From Streptomyces hayashii (GTDB taxonomy: Bacteria > Actinomycetota > Actinomycetes > Streptomycetales > Streptomycetaceae), in the NCBI RefSeq assembly GCF_024539815.1, contig NZ_JAHHIU010000001.1, forward strand, positions 78,191 to 142,190: 64,000 nucleotides of DNA, read 5' to 3'. A program made the position numbers and the translations under genes. The notes below the pieces were generated by a model that searched no databases, was not told where the DNA came from, and saw nothing but the letters and a program-made list of their open reading frames with translations. Positions 50,884 through 62,204 of this stretch are shown here, piece by piece. Every line of letters starts with the position of its first letter. The stretch's first letter is position 1.

Positions 50884-53025
50884 GTGACCAGCACAAGCGA
50901 AGGAGCCGTGTCGCCCATCGTGCCCGAGCCGTCGGCCTGGCGGATTACATATGCGGAAATCGCCACCCTCGCCCAGGTGCGTCGGCCCGTCCCCACCACC
51001 TGGAGCCGCAGGCACTCGGACTTTCCCGCTCCCGTCGCCCACGAAGAAGGGCGGCCCCTGTTCGACGCGCGCGCAGTCGTCGACTGGCTGACGACGACGG
51101 GTCGCGGCAATGCCGAACCCCGCCGCCTGCAGGCCGAACTGGCCCTGTACACCCTCGCTGCCTGGCGGACGCCTGCCCTTTCCGCCTCCGTTCTGGTGGG
51201 GGCGCTGACCGCGCTGATCTGCCTGCGCCAACAACTTGACGTTCCTCTCTCGGGCCAGAGCTGGGACGCGGTCCTCACCCAGGCCGACGAGCTCGATCCC
51301 GAGGACACGTCCATGTCGGCCGAGTTGAAGGCCGTCCCGGAGTCGGACCGCCTCGGTCCCGAGCTGGCCGCGTTGGCCGACGAGCTGACCGAGGCCGCCT
51401 ACACCCCCGCCGAGGCTTTCGACTGGGTCCTGGAGGCCCGCCGCCGCCTCGGCTCCCACGACCTGGCGGCCGACGAGCCCACCCCGGCCGTGGTACGCGC
51501 CCTCGCTGCCCTGTCCGGCGTCGACACCCTCGACGAAGGCTCCGTCGTCGCCACCCCGCACGCGCGCTCCGGCGACCTGCTCGCCGCCCTGCACGCCCGG
51601 GCCGCCGAGGACTCCGGCCACACCTACCTCGCCGCCGACCCCGACCCGGTGCGGGCCCGCCTGGTTCGTCGCCGGATGCTCGTCCGAGGCGTAAAAGAGT
51701 TCGACCTCGGCGTCACCGAGGGGGAGGACCTGCCCGTCGACGACTGGGGATATCCTCATCTGCTGGTCTCCGTCCTTCCCTACGAGTCGGGGGAGAACCG
51801 CAGCCCACAGGTCGTCCTGGAACAGGTACAGGCACTCACCGACTACCTCGACGAAGGCTCGACAGCCGTTGTTCTCGGCCCCGCCGACGTGCTCGTACGC
51901 CCGTTCCCCCGGCACAGCGAGGCCGACCGTCTGCGCCGGTCCTTCCTCCGGGACGGTTTACTCAAGGCCGCGGTGAGCCTGCCCGACGGCGCGTTCCCCT
52001 ACCGTCCCGGTTACCGCACCGCCCTCTGGGTGCTGGCCCGCACCTCGGCGGAACACCGCACGGGCCTGGTACTCCTCGTCGACTACTCCGCGCAGCCGCT
52101 CACCGACACGGTCCTTGACGTGCTCGCCGAGGACATCGCCATCTGGCGCGCCGCCCCCTGGCGCGGCGACCGCCGCCACGAACCCCGCCACGCGGTGATC
52201 GTCCCCGCGAAGGACCTCGATGACCGGCCGGGCGCTGCCTTCACCACCCAGCACCGCCCGCCCATGGCCCGCTACACCCGGGGCGTCATCGAGCGTCCGG
52301 TCCGCATCAGCGCCCTGGAGCAGCGCTTGACGGAGCTGCACGAACAAGCCCGGCAGCGCGCCGACCTGCGCACGGCACTGAGCGCCCAGGTCGTGCTGCG
52401 CCCCGACGACCAGCCCGTGCGGCGCACCACCGTCCGCCGGCTCCTAGACGACCGGCGCCTGCGCCGACGCCCCGGGCACCGTTTCGCCGACGAACACCTC
52501 ACGGCAGACGGCCACTACACCGTGCTCACCCCCGAGGAGGTCCTCGGCATCGCACGCCCGGGCGGACGCCGCATCGACCGCGGAGTCCTCCTCACCGGCT
52601 ACGAACACGCCCTGTTCACCGAGCCGGGCGACATCGTCGTCACCACGAGCCCCCGCTTCGGCACCTACGTCGACGAAGCGGGCCTGTCCCTGGTGGCTGC
52701 CCCAGCCCGTATCCTCCGCGTCCACCCCGACGCCGACCCGCCGGTGCTGCCACGGGTACTCGCTGCACTGCTGCGGGCGGCCGCCGTCGAGTACGCGCGT
52801 ACCAGTGGCGCGGTGCGGGCCTCGCGAGGAATCGAAGACCTCCTCATCCCCGACCTGAGCAGGCGCGAGGCCGAGCGCTTCGACGCCGTGCTCGCGGAGA
52901 TCGAGACCCGCGCGTACCTCCTGCGGGAGCAGTCCGCCGCTCTCGACGACCTGGTCCGCCTCACCGCCGCAGGCATCGCCGACGGCACGCTCACCCTCCA
53001 GAACCTCCCCGGAACCGACGACTGA
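50884..53025 (+). CDS. Degenerate N6-adenine methylase-like protein with N-terminal HTH
   Basis: A 713-residue protein. The N-terminus is a MerR-like winged helix (ITYAEIATLAQVRRPVPTTW). The middle follows the type I methylase fold, but the SAM motif reads VATPHARSGDLL instead of DPxxGSG, and the catalytic motif reads SVLPYES instead of NPPY/F. It therefore seems unable to methylate. The C-terminal third resembles a specificity region (GDIVVTTSPRFGTYVDEAGL, RASRGIEDLLIPDL). The GTG at 50884 has GGGGGAG upstream; a GTG at 50875 is also in frame. It precedes hsdM by 17 bases and is probably part of that operon. Confidence 0.75.
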   Translation: MTSTSEGAVSPIVPEPSAWRITYAEIATLAQVRRPVPTTWSRRHSDFPAPVAHEEGRPLFDARAVVDWLTTTGRGNAEPRRLQAELALYTLAAWRTPALSASVLVGALTALICLRQQLDVPLSGQSWDAVLTQADELDPEDTSMSAELKAVPESDRLGPELAALADELTEAAYTPAEAFDWVLEARRRLGSHDLAADEPTPAVVRALAALSGVDTLDEGSVVATPHARSGDLLAALHARAAEDSGHTYLAADPDPVRARLVRRRMLVRGVKEFDLGVTEGEDLPVDDWGYPHLLVSVLPYESGENRSPQVVLEQVQALTDYLDEGSTAVVLGPADVLVRPFPRHSEADRLRRSFLRDGLLKAAVSLPDGAFPYRPGYRTALWVLARTSAEHRTGLVLLVDYSAQPLTDTVLDVLAEDIAIWRAAPWRGDRRHEPRHAVIVPAKDLDDRPGAAFTTQHRPPMARYTRGVIERPVRISALEQRLTELHEQARQRADLRTALSAQVVLRPDDQPVRRTTVRRLLDDRRLRRRPGHRFADEHLTADGHYTVLTPEEVLGIARPGGRRIDRGVLLTGYEHALFTEPGDIVVTTSPRFGTYVDEAGLSLVAAPARILRVHPDADPPVLPRVLAALLRAAAVEYARTSGAVRASRGIEDLLIPDLSRREAERFDAVLAEIETRAYLLREQSAALDDLVRLTAAGIADGTLTLQNLPGTDD

Positions 53026-53042
53026 AGGAGACGGTCTGCCTC

Positions 53043-54658
<1,616 letters not shown>

Positions 54659-54662
<4 letters not shown>

Positions 54663-55792
54663 ACATTCTGACGTTGGAGGATCTCTGCGAACTCGTAGTG
54701 GATTGCAAGAACCGTACGCCTCCCGAGGTCGCTCCTGGTGAACGCTCCGTAGGATTTTCTATCGGAACACCGCACATCATTAATGGGCGAATCCGGCTCT
54801 CGGAAGCCAAGGCGGTGAGTCGGGAAACGTTTGACATCTGGACGGCTCGTGCGGTTCCGCAGGAGGGCGATATTATTCTCACTCGTGAAGCCCCTGTAGG
54901 GCGAGTGGGACGTGTCGAAGCCAGTATGAATATCTGCCTCGGGCAGAGGACAATGCTCTTGCGTCCGAGAAAAGGTACTACGGATTCGCGATTCCTCCAC
55001 TATTTTCTTCTGAGTCCCGCCGTTCAGGAGCTCTTGCACGCCCAAGCGTCGGGGTCGACGGTGGCACATCTGCGCGTTGCGCAGGTGCGCGGGCTAAAAA
55101 TTCCTTCGGTGCCGGACGTGGATGAGCAGCAGCGTATTGGTGCTGCGCTCGGGGCGCTGGATGACAAGATTTCCGTTAACGAGCGCATCGCGTTCTCGAT
55201 CATGGAGCTGGGTAAAGCGAAATTTCAACTCCTCTCCAATTCGGCTAGCGAGGAAGCGGCTGTTGGTGATGTAGTCGAACTCAAATATGGAAAGTCTCTA
55301 CCTGCGGTGCGACGTACTGCTGGAGATGTCCCAGTGTTTGGCAGTGGAGGCATCGGCGGGACCCATTGCGACGCCTTGGTGAAGGGGCCTGGAATCGTCG
55401 TTGGCCGTAAGGGGACCGTAGGGACAATCTACTGGTCGGAGGTGGATTTCTTTCCCATTGACACCACCTTCTATGTCGCATGCAAGAATAGTAAGATTTC
55501 CTTGGAGTATATGTATTTTGCCCTAGGGAATTTGGGGCTGGCGCATATGAACTCCGACTCTGCCGTTCCGGGCCTAAACAGGGAGAGGGTGCAATCCCTA
55601 TCTATTCGGATTCCTGTGCCCGACGCCATGGAGGAGTTCACGGCTGAAGCACGCAACCTCTTCCAACTGCGGCGCAGCCGTGAGGAGGAGAACCGCACCC
55701 TAGCCACCCTCCGCGACACCCTCCTTCCCCAGCTCATGTCCGGCCGCCTTCGCGTCAAAGACGCCGAGAAGATTGTCGAGGATCACACATGA
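54659..55792 (+). CDS. hsdS: Type I restriction-modification specificity subunit HsdS
   Basis: A 377-residue specificity subunit with two target-recognition domains. TRD1 is about residues 1-150 (PQEGDIILTREAPVGRVGRV, VAHLRVAQVRGLKIP), with a conserved helix (EQQRIGAALGALDDKISVNE). TRD2 is about 200-330 (VFGSGGIGGTHCDALVKGPG, GRKGTVGTIYWS), with a second helix (REEENRTLATLRDTLLPQLM). It sets the bipartite DNA target. Base composition is clearly more AT-rich than its neighbours, consistent with exchange of specificity genes. It overlaps hsdM and hsdR by four bases each. Confidence 0.95.
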
Positions 55793-58700
55793 CGCACGAC
55801 GACGAGCACGGAAGCAGAAGAAGCCATAACCACCGTCCCTTGGAAGCCGACTGGGAGCTGCTCGCCCTCGACGAGCTCGCCGAGCTGGCCTGGCTGCCTG
55901 CCTCCGGAAACGAGTTCGCCCCCGGCTCCGGGCACCGCAAGTCTTGGGACGACCTGATCCTCTACCCCGACCTCCGCGAGGCGATCGAGCGGCTCAACCC
56001 CGAGCTACCCCCGGACGCCGTGCGCGACGCCATCGCCGCCGCGGCGACCCCGGAGTCGCAGGACACGTACGAGGAGAACCGCACCGCCCACGGATACCTG
56101 ACCACCGGCATCCGCTCCGTCGTCCACACCGACGCCTTCGGCGCCGAGCACAACCCGACCGTCCGCCTCGTCGACCTGGCGGACCCGGACGGGAACACGT
56201 ACCGCGCGCTGAACCAGGTCACCGTCGTCGACGGCGAGAAGCGGCGCCGCTTCGACATCGTCCTGTACGTCAACGGACTCCCGCTCGCTGTACTGGAGTT
56301 GAAGCGCGCCGGCGACGAGAGTGCCACGCTCCAAGATGCGCACTCCCAGGTCTCCCGGTATGTGAAGGAGTTCCCGACCGCCTTCCGCTACAACGCGGTG
56401 GTGCTGGTCTCCGACGGCGTCACGGCGAAGTACGGTACGCCCTTCACCCCGTACGAGCACTTCGCGCCCTGGAACACGGACGAGACCGGGGCCCGCGTCG
56501 ACCCGTTCACCGCAGACAGCGAGGGGGTGGCTGATTCGGGCCAGAACCTGGCGCTGCACGGACTGTTCACCCAGCCCCGCTTCCTCTCCCTCTGCCGATC
56601 CTTCATCAACTTCGTTCCGTCCAAGCGGATGAAGCGCATCGCGAAACCGCACCAGTACTTCGCGGTGACCCGGGCCGCGGAGAAGGTGCGGGAAGCGGCA
56701 GCCGGTGACGGGAAGGCCGGTGTCGTCTGGCACACGCAGGGCTCAGGCAAGTCAGAGGAGATGGTGCTCACCACGGCGATGGTGATGAGCGACCCGGCCC
56801 TGCTGAACCCGACCGTCGTCGTCATCACCGACCGCATCGACCTCGACGACCAGCTGTACTCCACCTTCCTGGAGAGCGAGATCCTCCCGGGGACGCCTCT
56901 CCAGGTCGCGACCCGGGCCAAACTGCGGGAGGAGCTCGCGGCCAAGCGGACCGGCGGCATCCTCTTCACCACCCTGCAGAAGTTCGGCAGGACCAAGGAG
57001 GAGAAGGAGTCGGGGGCCGACCACCCGCTGCTCTCCGACCGGCGCAACATCGTGGTCGTCGTCGACGAGGCCCACCGCAGCCACTACGACAACCTCGACG
57101 GCTACGCCCGTCACCTCCGCGATGCCCTCCCGCACGCCACGCTCCTCGCCTTCACCGGAACGCCGATCTCCGAGGCCGACCGCAACACTCGTCAGGTCTT
57201 CGGCGGTTACATCGACATCTACGACCTCAAGAGGGCTGCCGACGACGGCGCGACGGTCAAGGTCTTCCACGAGGGCCGGGTCATCAAGCTCGTCCTGGGC
57301 AAGGACGTCGACCCGACGAAGATCGACGAGGAGGCCGACCGCATTACCGATGGCCTCGACGACACCGAGCGCCGCCGGGTCGAGCAGGCCGTCGCGACGA
57401 TGAACGCCATGTACGGCGCGCCGGCCCGGGTCAGGGATCTAGCCGAGGACCTGGTGGCGCACTGGGAGGAGCGGCGGGAGCGGATGCGGCCGTTCGTCGG
57501 CGTCTCCGAGAAGGGCGGGGCGGCCGGCAAGGCAATGGTCGTCTGCGCGACCCGCGAGATCTGTGTCCGGGTCTACGACGCCCTGCGCGAGCTGCGGCCG
57601 GAGTGGCACAGCGACGAGCCGTCCAAGGGCGCGATGAAGATCGTCTTCTCCTCGAACTCCCGCAAGGACGAGGACCACCTGCTCGCCCACGCACTGCCCG
57701 ACGGCCAGCGCAAGGCGGTCATCAACCGGGCCAAGGACCCCGACGATGAGCTGGAGCTGCTCATCGTCAACAACATGCTGCTGACCGGCTTCGACGCCCC
57801 GCCGGTCCACACCATGTACCTGGACCGTCCGCTCAAGGGCGCCAACCTGATGCAGGCCCTCGCCCGGGTCAACCGCCGCTTCCGCGGCAAGGAGGACGGT
57901 CTGCTCGTCGGCTACGCGCCGCTGACGGAGAACCTGCAGAAGGCGATCGCCGAGTACACGGACGCCGACCAGGAGGACCGCACCCTCGGCCAGGACCTCG
58001 ACCGCGCACTGGACGAGCTGCGCAACGAGTACGACATCCTCAGCGACATCCTGCGCGGCTTCAACTGGCGTGCGCGTCTTGAACAGCCGACGGCGAAGGC
58101 GTTCGTCAACGCCGCCGGCGGGGCCGCCGAGTACCTCCGGAACCCGAGTACCCCCGGCAACGACCCGGAGAAGCTCGATGACCCCCGCCAGACCGTCGGC
58201 CGACGCTTTCGCGAGCACTCCCACCGCCTGGAGCGCTTCTACGCGCTGACCGCCAGCGCCACGAACATCGGCGAGCGTTTCCCGGACCACCCGACCTGGC
58301 GTCGAGATGTCCAGTTCTTCGTCGAAGTCCGCGCCTACATGGCCAAACTCGACGCGGCGGACCGCGAGGCGCGTGGCCTGCCCGTCGCCCGCGATGTTGA
58401 GCTGTACCTCGCCCAGCTGACCTCGTCCGTGGTCGAGACCGGCGGGATATCGGACCTATTCGCCGAGGCCGGCCTGGAGATGGCCGACCTGACACACCTC
58501 AACGACGCGCTCGTCGCCAAGCTCCAGGGCAGCGACACCCCGCACCTCGCGGCGGAGGCACTGCGGCGGCTCATCGAGCAGAAGATGCGCGAGGTCACGC
58601 GTCACAACATCGTCCGCCGCACGGCCTTCTCCGACCGCCTGCAGGACCTCATGATCCGGTACACGCGGCAGCAGTACACGAGCGCCGAACTCATCGCCAA

Positions 58701-59067
58701 GCTGGTCGAGATGGCCAAGGAGGTGGTCGAAGACGCTCGGCGCGGCGAGAAGTTCGACCCGCCGCTGAACTGGCGCGAGCTCGCCTTCTACGACGCCGTG
58801 GCCGAACACGGCACGGCGCAAGAACTCATGGGCGATGAGATCCTGGCGGGCATCGCCCGCGACCTCGTCGCGGAGGTCCAGAAGAAACTCAAGCCGGACT
58901 GGATCGCCCGCGAGCCCGTCCGTGCTGGTCTCCGTAGCGCCATCAAACGCCTGCTGGCTCGCCACGGCTACCCGCCGGACCGTCGTGCGGAGGCGGTGAC
59001 CCTGGTCCTGAAGCAGATGGAGCACTTCGCCGACGAGTGGGCCACCACCGGTATGCCGGACAGCTGA
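55789..59067 (+). CDS. hsdR: Type I restriction endonuclease subunit HsdR
   Basis: A 1092-residue translocating restriction subunit. The N-terminal PD-(D/E)xK nuclease is seen as FDIVLYVNGLPLAVLELKRA near residues 154-174. Walker A HTQGSGKSEEMV is near 315, VVVDEAHRSHYD near 425, LAFTGTPIS near 455 and NMLLTGFDAP in the second RecA lobe. A long C-terminal helical domain binds the HsdM-HsdS core. The ATG at 55789 overlaps the hsdS stop. All expected motifs are present, so the system looks active. Confidence 0.96.
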   Translation: MTHDDEHGSRRSHNHRPLEADWELLALDELAELAWLPASGNEFAPGSGHRKSWDDLILYPDLREAIERLNPELPPDAVRDAIAAAATPESQDTYEENRTAHGYLTTGIRSVVHTDAFGAEHNPTVRLVDLADPDGNTYRALNQVTVVDGEKRRRFDIVLYVNGLPLAVLELKRAGDESATLQDAHSQVSRYVKEFPTAFRYNAVVLVSDGVTAKYGTPFTPYEHFAPWNTDETGARVDPFTADSEGVADSGQNLALHGLFTQPRFLSLCRSFINFVPSKRMKRIAKPHQYFAVTRAAEKVREAAAGDGKAGVVWHTQGSGKSEEMVLTTAMVMSDPALLNPTVVVITDRIDLDDQLYSTFLESEILPGTPLQVATRAKLREELAAKRTGGILFTTLQKFGRTKEEKESGADHPLLSDRRNIVVVVDEAHRSHYDNLDGYARHLRDALPHATLLAFTGTPISEADRNTRQVFGGYIDIYDLKRAADDGATVKVFHEGRVIKLVLGKDVDPTKIDEEADRITDGLDDTERRRVEQAVATMNAMYGAPARVRDLAEDLVAHWEERRERMRPFVGVSEKGGAAGKAMVVCATREICVRVYDALRELRPEWHSDEPSKGAMKIVFSSNSRKDEDHLLAHALPDGQRKAVINRAKDPDDELELLIVNNMLLTGFDAPPVHTMYLDRPLKGANLMQALARVNRRFRGKEDGLLVGYAPLTENLQKAIAEYTDADQEDRTLGQDLDRALDELRNEYDILSDILRGFNWRARLEQPTAKAFVNAAGGAAEYLRNPSTPGNDPEKLDDPRQTVGRRFREHSHRLERFYALTASATNIGERFPDHPTWRRDVQFFVEVRAYMAKLDAADREARGLPVARDVELYLAQLTSSVVETGGISDLFAEAGLEMADLTHLNDALVAKLQGSDTPHLAAEALRRLIEQKMREVTRHNIVRRTAFSDRLQDLMIRYTRQQYTSAELIAKLVEMAKEVVEDARRGEKFDPPLNWRELAFYDAVAEHGTAQELMGDEILAGIARDLVAEVQKKLKPDWIAREPVRAGLRSAIKRLLARHGYPPDRRAEAVTLVLKQMEHFADEWATTGMPDS

Positions 59068-59228
59068 GCCCGCGCGGCCGCGTTGGTGCAAGAGCAGTGC
59101 ACCCACACCCCGACCGGGCCGGGGCCGAGGTCTCCCGCCTTTGGAAGGAAGACCTGGGCCGCGGCCCGGCGATCACTCTGCGAACTCCGACCACCTTCGA
59201 CGGCGAGAAGCCACTTCAGGAGCGGACC

Positions 59229-60485
59229 ATGGACAACGAGATTCAGCTGATCAGCGACGGGGATGGGCTGACAGTCATGGGGAGCGCGAAGGATGTCGAA
59301 GACTTCCTCGCTTCGGAGGGACTGCCGTCCAAGAGCCTCGGACCGCGATGGTACAAGTCCGTCTTCGCCACGGGTGCTGCAGTCGCCGAGGCAGGATCGG
59401 AGATCGCCGCCAACTCCGCTCACTGGGTGAAGCTGACCCCGAAATCGGCGCTGCTTCTCAAGAAGTATGGCCTGAGGGAAAGCGCGAAGACGGGGCTCAG
59501 CACGGGTGTGCTGAAGGGGCAGAAGGGGCAGATCAAGGGATTCCTCGAGTTCGGGCACGCGCCCCGATCGCTCCTGTCCAACCCGGCGACTCTTGCCAAC
59601 GCCGGGAAGTTCATGGCGCAGGTTGCGATGCAACAGACCATGGACGAGATCACTGACTATCTCGCCGCGATCGACAAGAAGGTCGACGACGTACTGCGTG
59701 CCCAGAAGGACGCTGTGTTGGCCCGCATGATCGGAGTGGGCTTCGTGATCGAGGAGGCCATGACCATCCGAGAGAAGCGGGGCAGGGTCGACGAGGTCAC
59801 TTGGTCGAAGGTGCACGCCGCGCCGGCGACGATCGCGGAGACGCAGGCGTACGCGCTGCGTCAACTCGACGCGCTCGCGGAGAACATGGAGCGTCAGACC
59901 AAGATCGGCGATCTCGCCACGATGGTCAAGGAGGCTGAGGGCATCGTTCGAGAATGGCTCGCCGTTCTGGCTCGCTGTTTCCAGTTGCAGGACGCGATCG
60001 CTGTACTCGAACTCGACAGGGTGCTGGACGCGTCCCCCGATGAGCTCAACGGGCATCGCCTCGGCCTGAAAGCCGCCCGGCAGGGCCGGCTGGAGCACAT
60101 CTCGCGGAGCACCGAAACTCTGCTGGCCAGGATGGACGCCGCTGCTGGCGTGGCCAACGCGAAGGTGTTGCTGCACCCGACCACATCCCCGGCTGTGGTC
60201 CAGTCGAGCAACCAGGTCGCGACCGGCGTCCATGACTTTCACGTGCGGCTCGGAATCGAGTCCGGTGGCGACTCATCTGAGGCGAGGCGATGGACGGAAG
60301 CCGCCCTGGAGGTGAGGGACAGAGCGTTGGAAAAAGGAGTAAATGGTGTTGGTGCTGCCCGAAGCCTTGGCAACGAGACTCTCGACCGGGCCAACTCGGT
60401 GAAAAACAAGCTCTCCAGCGGTATCGCCGGGCGAGCGCGTCGTCTGCGCGGGAACGACGAGCAAGGCGAGAAGAAGACTGAGTGA
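59229..60485 (+). CDS. Uncharacterised helical protein downstream of hsdR
   Basis: A 418-residue protein of no recognised family. The ATG at 59229 has AGGAG six bases upstream. The N-terminus has mixed structure (MDNEIQLISDGDGLTVMGSA) with a small hydrophobic stretch (SVFATGAAVAEAGSEIAANS), followed by long helices (DEITDYLAAIDKKVDDVLRA, ERQTKIGDLATMVKEAEGIV) and a Lys/Arg-rich end. It lies 161 bases after hsdR in the same direction and stops right at an aminotransferase remnant, so it marks the right end of this inserted block. It may be an accessory of the restriction system or a separate defence gene (inferred). Confidence 0.65.
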   Translation: MDNEIQLISDGDGLTVMGSAKDVEDFLASEGLPSKSLGPRWYKSVFATGAAVAEAGSEIAANSAHWVKLTPKSALLLKKYGLRESAKTGLSTGVLKGQKGQIKGFLEFGHAPRSLLSNPATLANAGKFMAQVAMQQTMDEITDYLAAIDKKVDDVLRAQKDAVLARMIGVGFVIEEAMTIREKRGRVDEVTWSKVHAAPATIAETQAYALRQLDALAENMERQTKIGDLATMVKEAEGIVREWLAVLARCFQLQDAIAVLELDRVLDASPDELNGHRLGLKAARQGRLEHISRSTETLLARMDAAAGVANAKVLLHPTTSPAVVQSSNQVATGVHDFHVRLGIESGGDSSEARRWTEAALEVRDRALEKGVNGVGAARSLGNETLDRANSVKNKLSSGIAGRARRLRGNDEQGEKKTE

Positions 60486-60489
60486 GCGC

Positions 60490-60860
60490 CGACCATCCCG
60501 GTATGCTCAAAGGCGATGACCTCCTCGTCCGGCTCCAGCAGCGCTGGCCAGGTGGCGGCGATGGCCTCGGTAGCGCCGGCGGCGACCAGGACCTCGGTGC
60601 CGGGGTCGATGGAGAGGTCGTAGAAGCACCGTTGGTGGTCGGAGATCGCGGCGCGCAGTTCCGGGACGCCCGGGCCGGGCGGGTACTGGTTGCCCTTCCC
60701 CTCCCGCAGGGCGCGGACGGCGGCCTCGCGGATCTCCTCGGGTCCGTCGGTGTCGGGGAAGCCGTGGCCAAGGTTGATCGCCCCCGTCGCGGTCGCCAGC
60801 GCCGACATCTCCGCGAAGATCGTCGTCCCGAGTCCGTCCAGCCTTCGGTTCAGCAGCGGC
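60490..60860 (-). pseudogene. Truncated PLP-dependent aminotransferase remnant
   Basis: The minus strand encodes about 115 residues of the N-terminal part of a class I/II aminotransferase (AINLGHGFPDTDGPEEIREA, GNQYPPGPGVPELRAAISDH, VAAGATEAIAATWPALLEPD). Similarity stops near 60500, where the plus-strand gene ends. The PLP lysine domain is missing. Upstream, the expected N-terminal sequence (LLNRRLDGLGTTIFAEMSAL) is out of frame with the nearest ATG, so the start is also broken. It is a dead fragment of a chromosomal gene cut by insertion or deletion. Confidence 0.8.
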
Positions 60861-60923
60861 CTGGCGTCATGTCTCCACCGTTCTCACGCGGGTGCCTGTC
60901 GGCTCTCCGGGGACCATCCTGAC

Positions 60924-62204
60924 TCATTGCCGGTCATGCCCCCGTGGTGCCGGCCCGCGGTGGGCGGGAGCAGGAATGCCCTGCTCTTCCGGCTCGGCTG
61001 TCGGTTCCCGGAGGATGCCGGCCTTCGCTGAGATGTCGCGCAGGAGCGCGTCCCGCATGGTGTGCAGCGTCGCGATCTTGGCGACCAGGAGCCGCGCAAC
61101 GGCGTGCAGGGGGTCGGCCATCGAGTGGAAGTCGGTGCGCGTGAACCGATCCGGCCAGGTGACCTCCAGGCGCTTGAGGGCACCGGCGGAGATTTCCCGG
61201 CCGTTCTGGCCCTGCGCCAGCCGTGCGATGTCGCTGCTCCTACTCCTGAGTTCGTGGAGCAGCCACCAACTGTCCTCGTCCTCAATAGGTTGTACGGCCA
61301 CGACGCCTCTGAGAGGTGTTGCTGGTCGGCGCGGAACAGCAATGTGTGCGCCGTCAGAACGGGTGCTCAGCATCAAGGTGCCGGGAGGATGTACCTCGCC
61401 GTCGTTCACTGGACTGCTCAGACGGAACCTCTGGACATGGGGCACAGGAAGGTCGTAGAGATCTTTAGGGGCGATTACATCGGTCACATCGGGGCTGGGT
61501 TCTGTGGGCAACGGGGGAAGCGAGCGTTCGGAACCTTTGCCCGTCTTCGGTTTGGCGACCTTCGCGAGCGGTCGTGTCTCCCACTGTGGAATCGTCGACG
61601 CCCAGTCGTCATGGAGTGCGTCGGCCAGTTCCACCGCCTTGCGCGCGGTCTCTTGGTAGAGGGCGGTCATCTCCTCGATGAGGCCGAAGGCTCGGTGGTA
61701 TGCAGTGATGATGTCTGGCGGGGGTAGCGGAAACGGCATGCGGTGGAGGGTGTCGAGACTGATGGTGGGCTCGACATGTGCCGTCACGTCCTCGTCGATG
61801 TGGGCCTTTGCCGTGGGTGTCTGTAGCCAGATACGCAGCCACCGCACTATGTGCGGCTCAGCGCGAATGATGCCGATCGACCTGGTCGCTGTACTTCCCG
61901 CGTGCTCGGCGGTGACAAGTGCGGAATCGCCCACCCGTCGGACGAGTACGACAGCCAGGTCGCCCTCCCTGAGGGTTGCCCGGTTGGGCGGGGACGCGCC
62001 CGGCCGACACTCGTTGGCCCTGGGCGAGAGGATCCTGCCGTCCTGGACGAACGTCGAGCTGACGACTCCCGCAGCCTGATCAGCAGCCGCGTCGTCGAGG
62101 AAACCGGAAGTGGTGTAGATGCGCCTGCGGATCCGCTCGACTTTGATGGAGGTCGTCTGCCAAGCCGCTCTACCCGAGGCGACCTGGTCGGCATTGGCTT
62201 CCAT
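60924..62204 (-). CDS. HsdS-like specificity protein of a second methylase system
   Basis: A 426-residue protein arranged like a type I specificity subunit. The N-terminal recognition-like domain has LREGDLAVVLVRRVGDSALV and RWLRIWLQTPTAKAHIDEDV. The first spacer helix is HRAFGLIEEMTALYQETARK. A second domain has APKDLYDLPVPHVQRF and ISAGALKRLEVTWPDRF, and the final helix is LLVAKIATLHTMRDALLRDI. It is more divergent than the first hsdS. The ATG at 62204 shares its A with the stop of the upstream methylase (TGATG). No HsdR partner is seen in the window. Confidence 0.8.
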   Translation of the reverse strand: MEANADQVASGRAAWQTTSIKVERIRRRIYTTSGFLDDAAADQAAGVVSSTFVQDGRILSPRANECRPGASPPNRATLREGDLAVVLVRRVGDSALVTAEHAGSTATRSIGIIRAEPHIVRWLRIWLQTPTAKAHIDEDVTAHVEPTISLDTLHRMPFPLPPPDIITAYHRAFGLIEEMTALYQETARKAVELADALHDDWASTIPQWETRPLAKVAKPKTGKGSERSLPPLPTEPSPDVTDVIAPKDLYDLPVPHVQRFRLSSPVNDGEVHPPGTLMLSTRSDGAHIAVPRRPATPLRGVVAVQPIEDEDSWWLLHELRSRSSDIARLAQGQNGREISAGALKRLEVTWPDRFTRTDFHSMADPLHAVARLLVAKIATLHTMRDALLRDISAKAGILREPTAEPEEQGIPAPAHRGPAPRGHDRQ

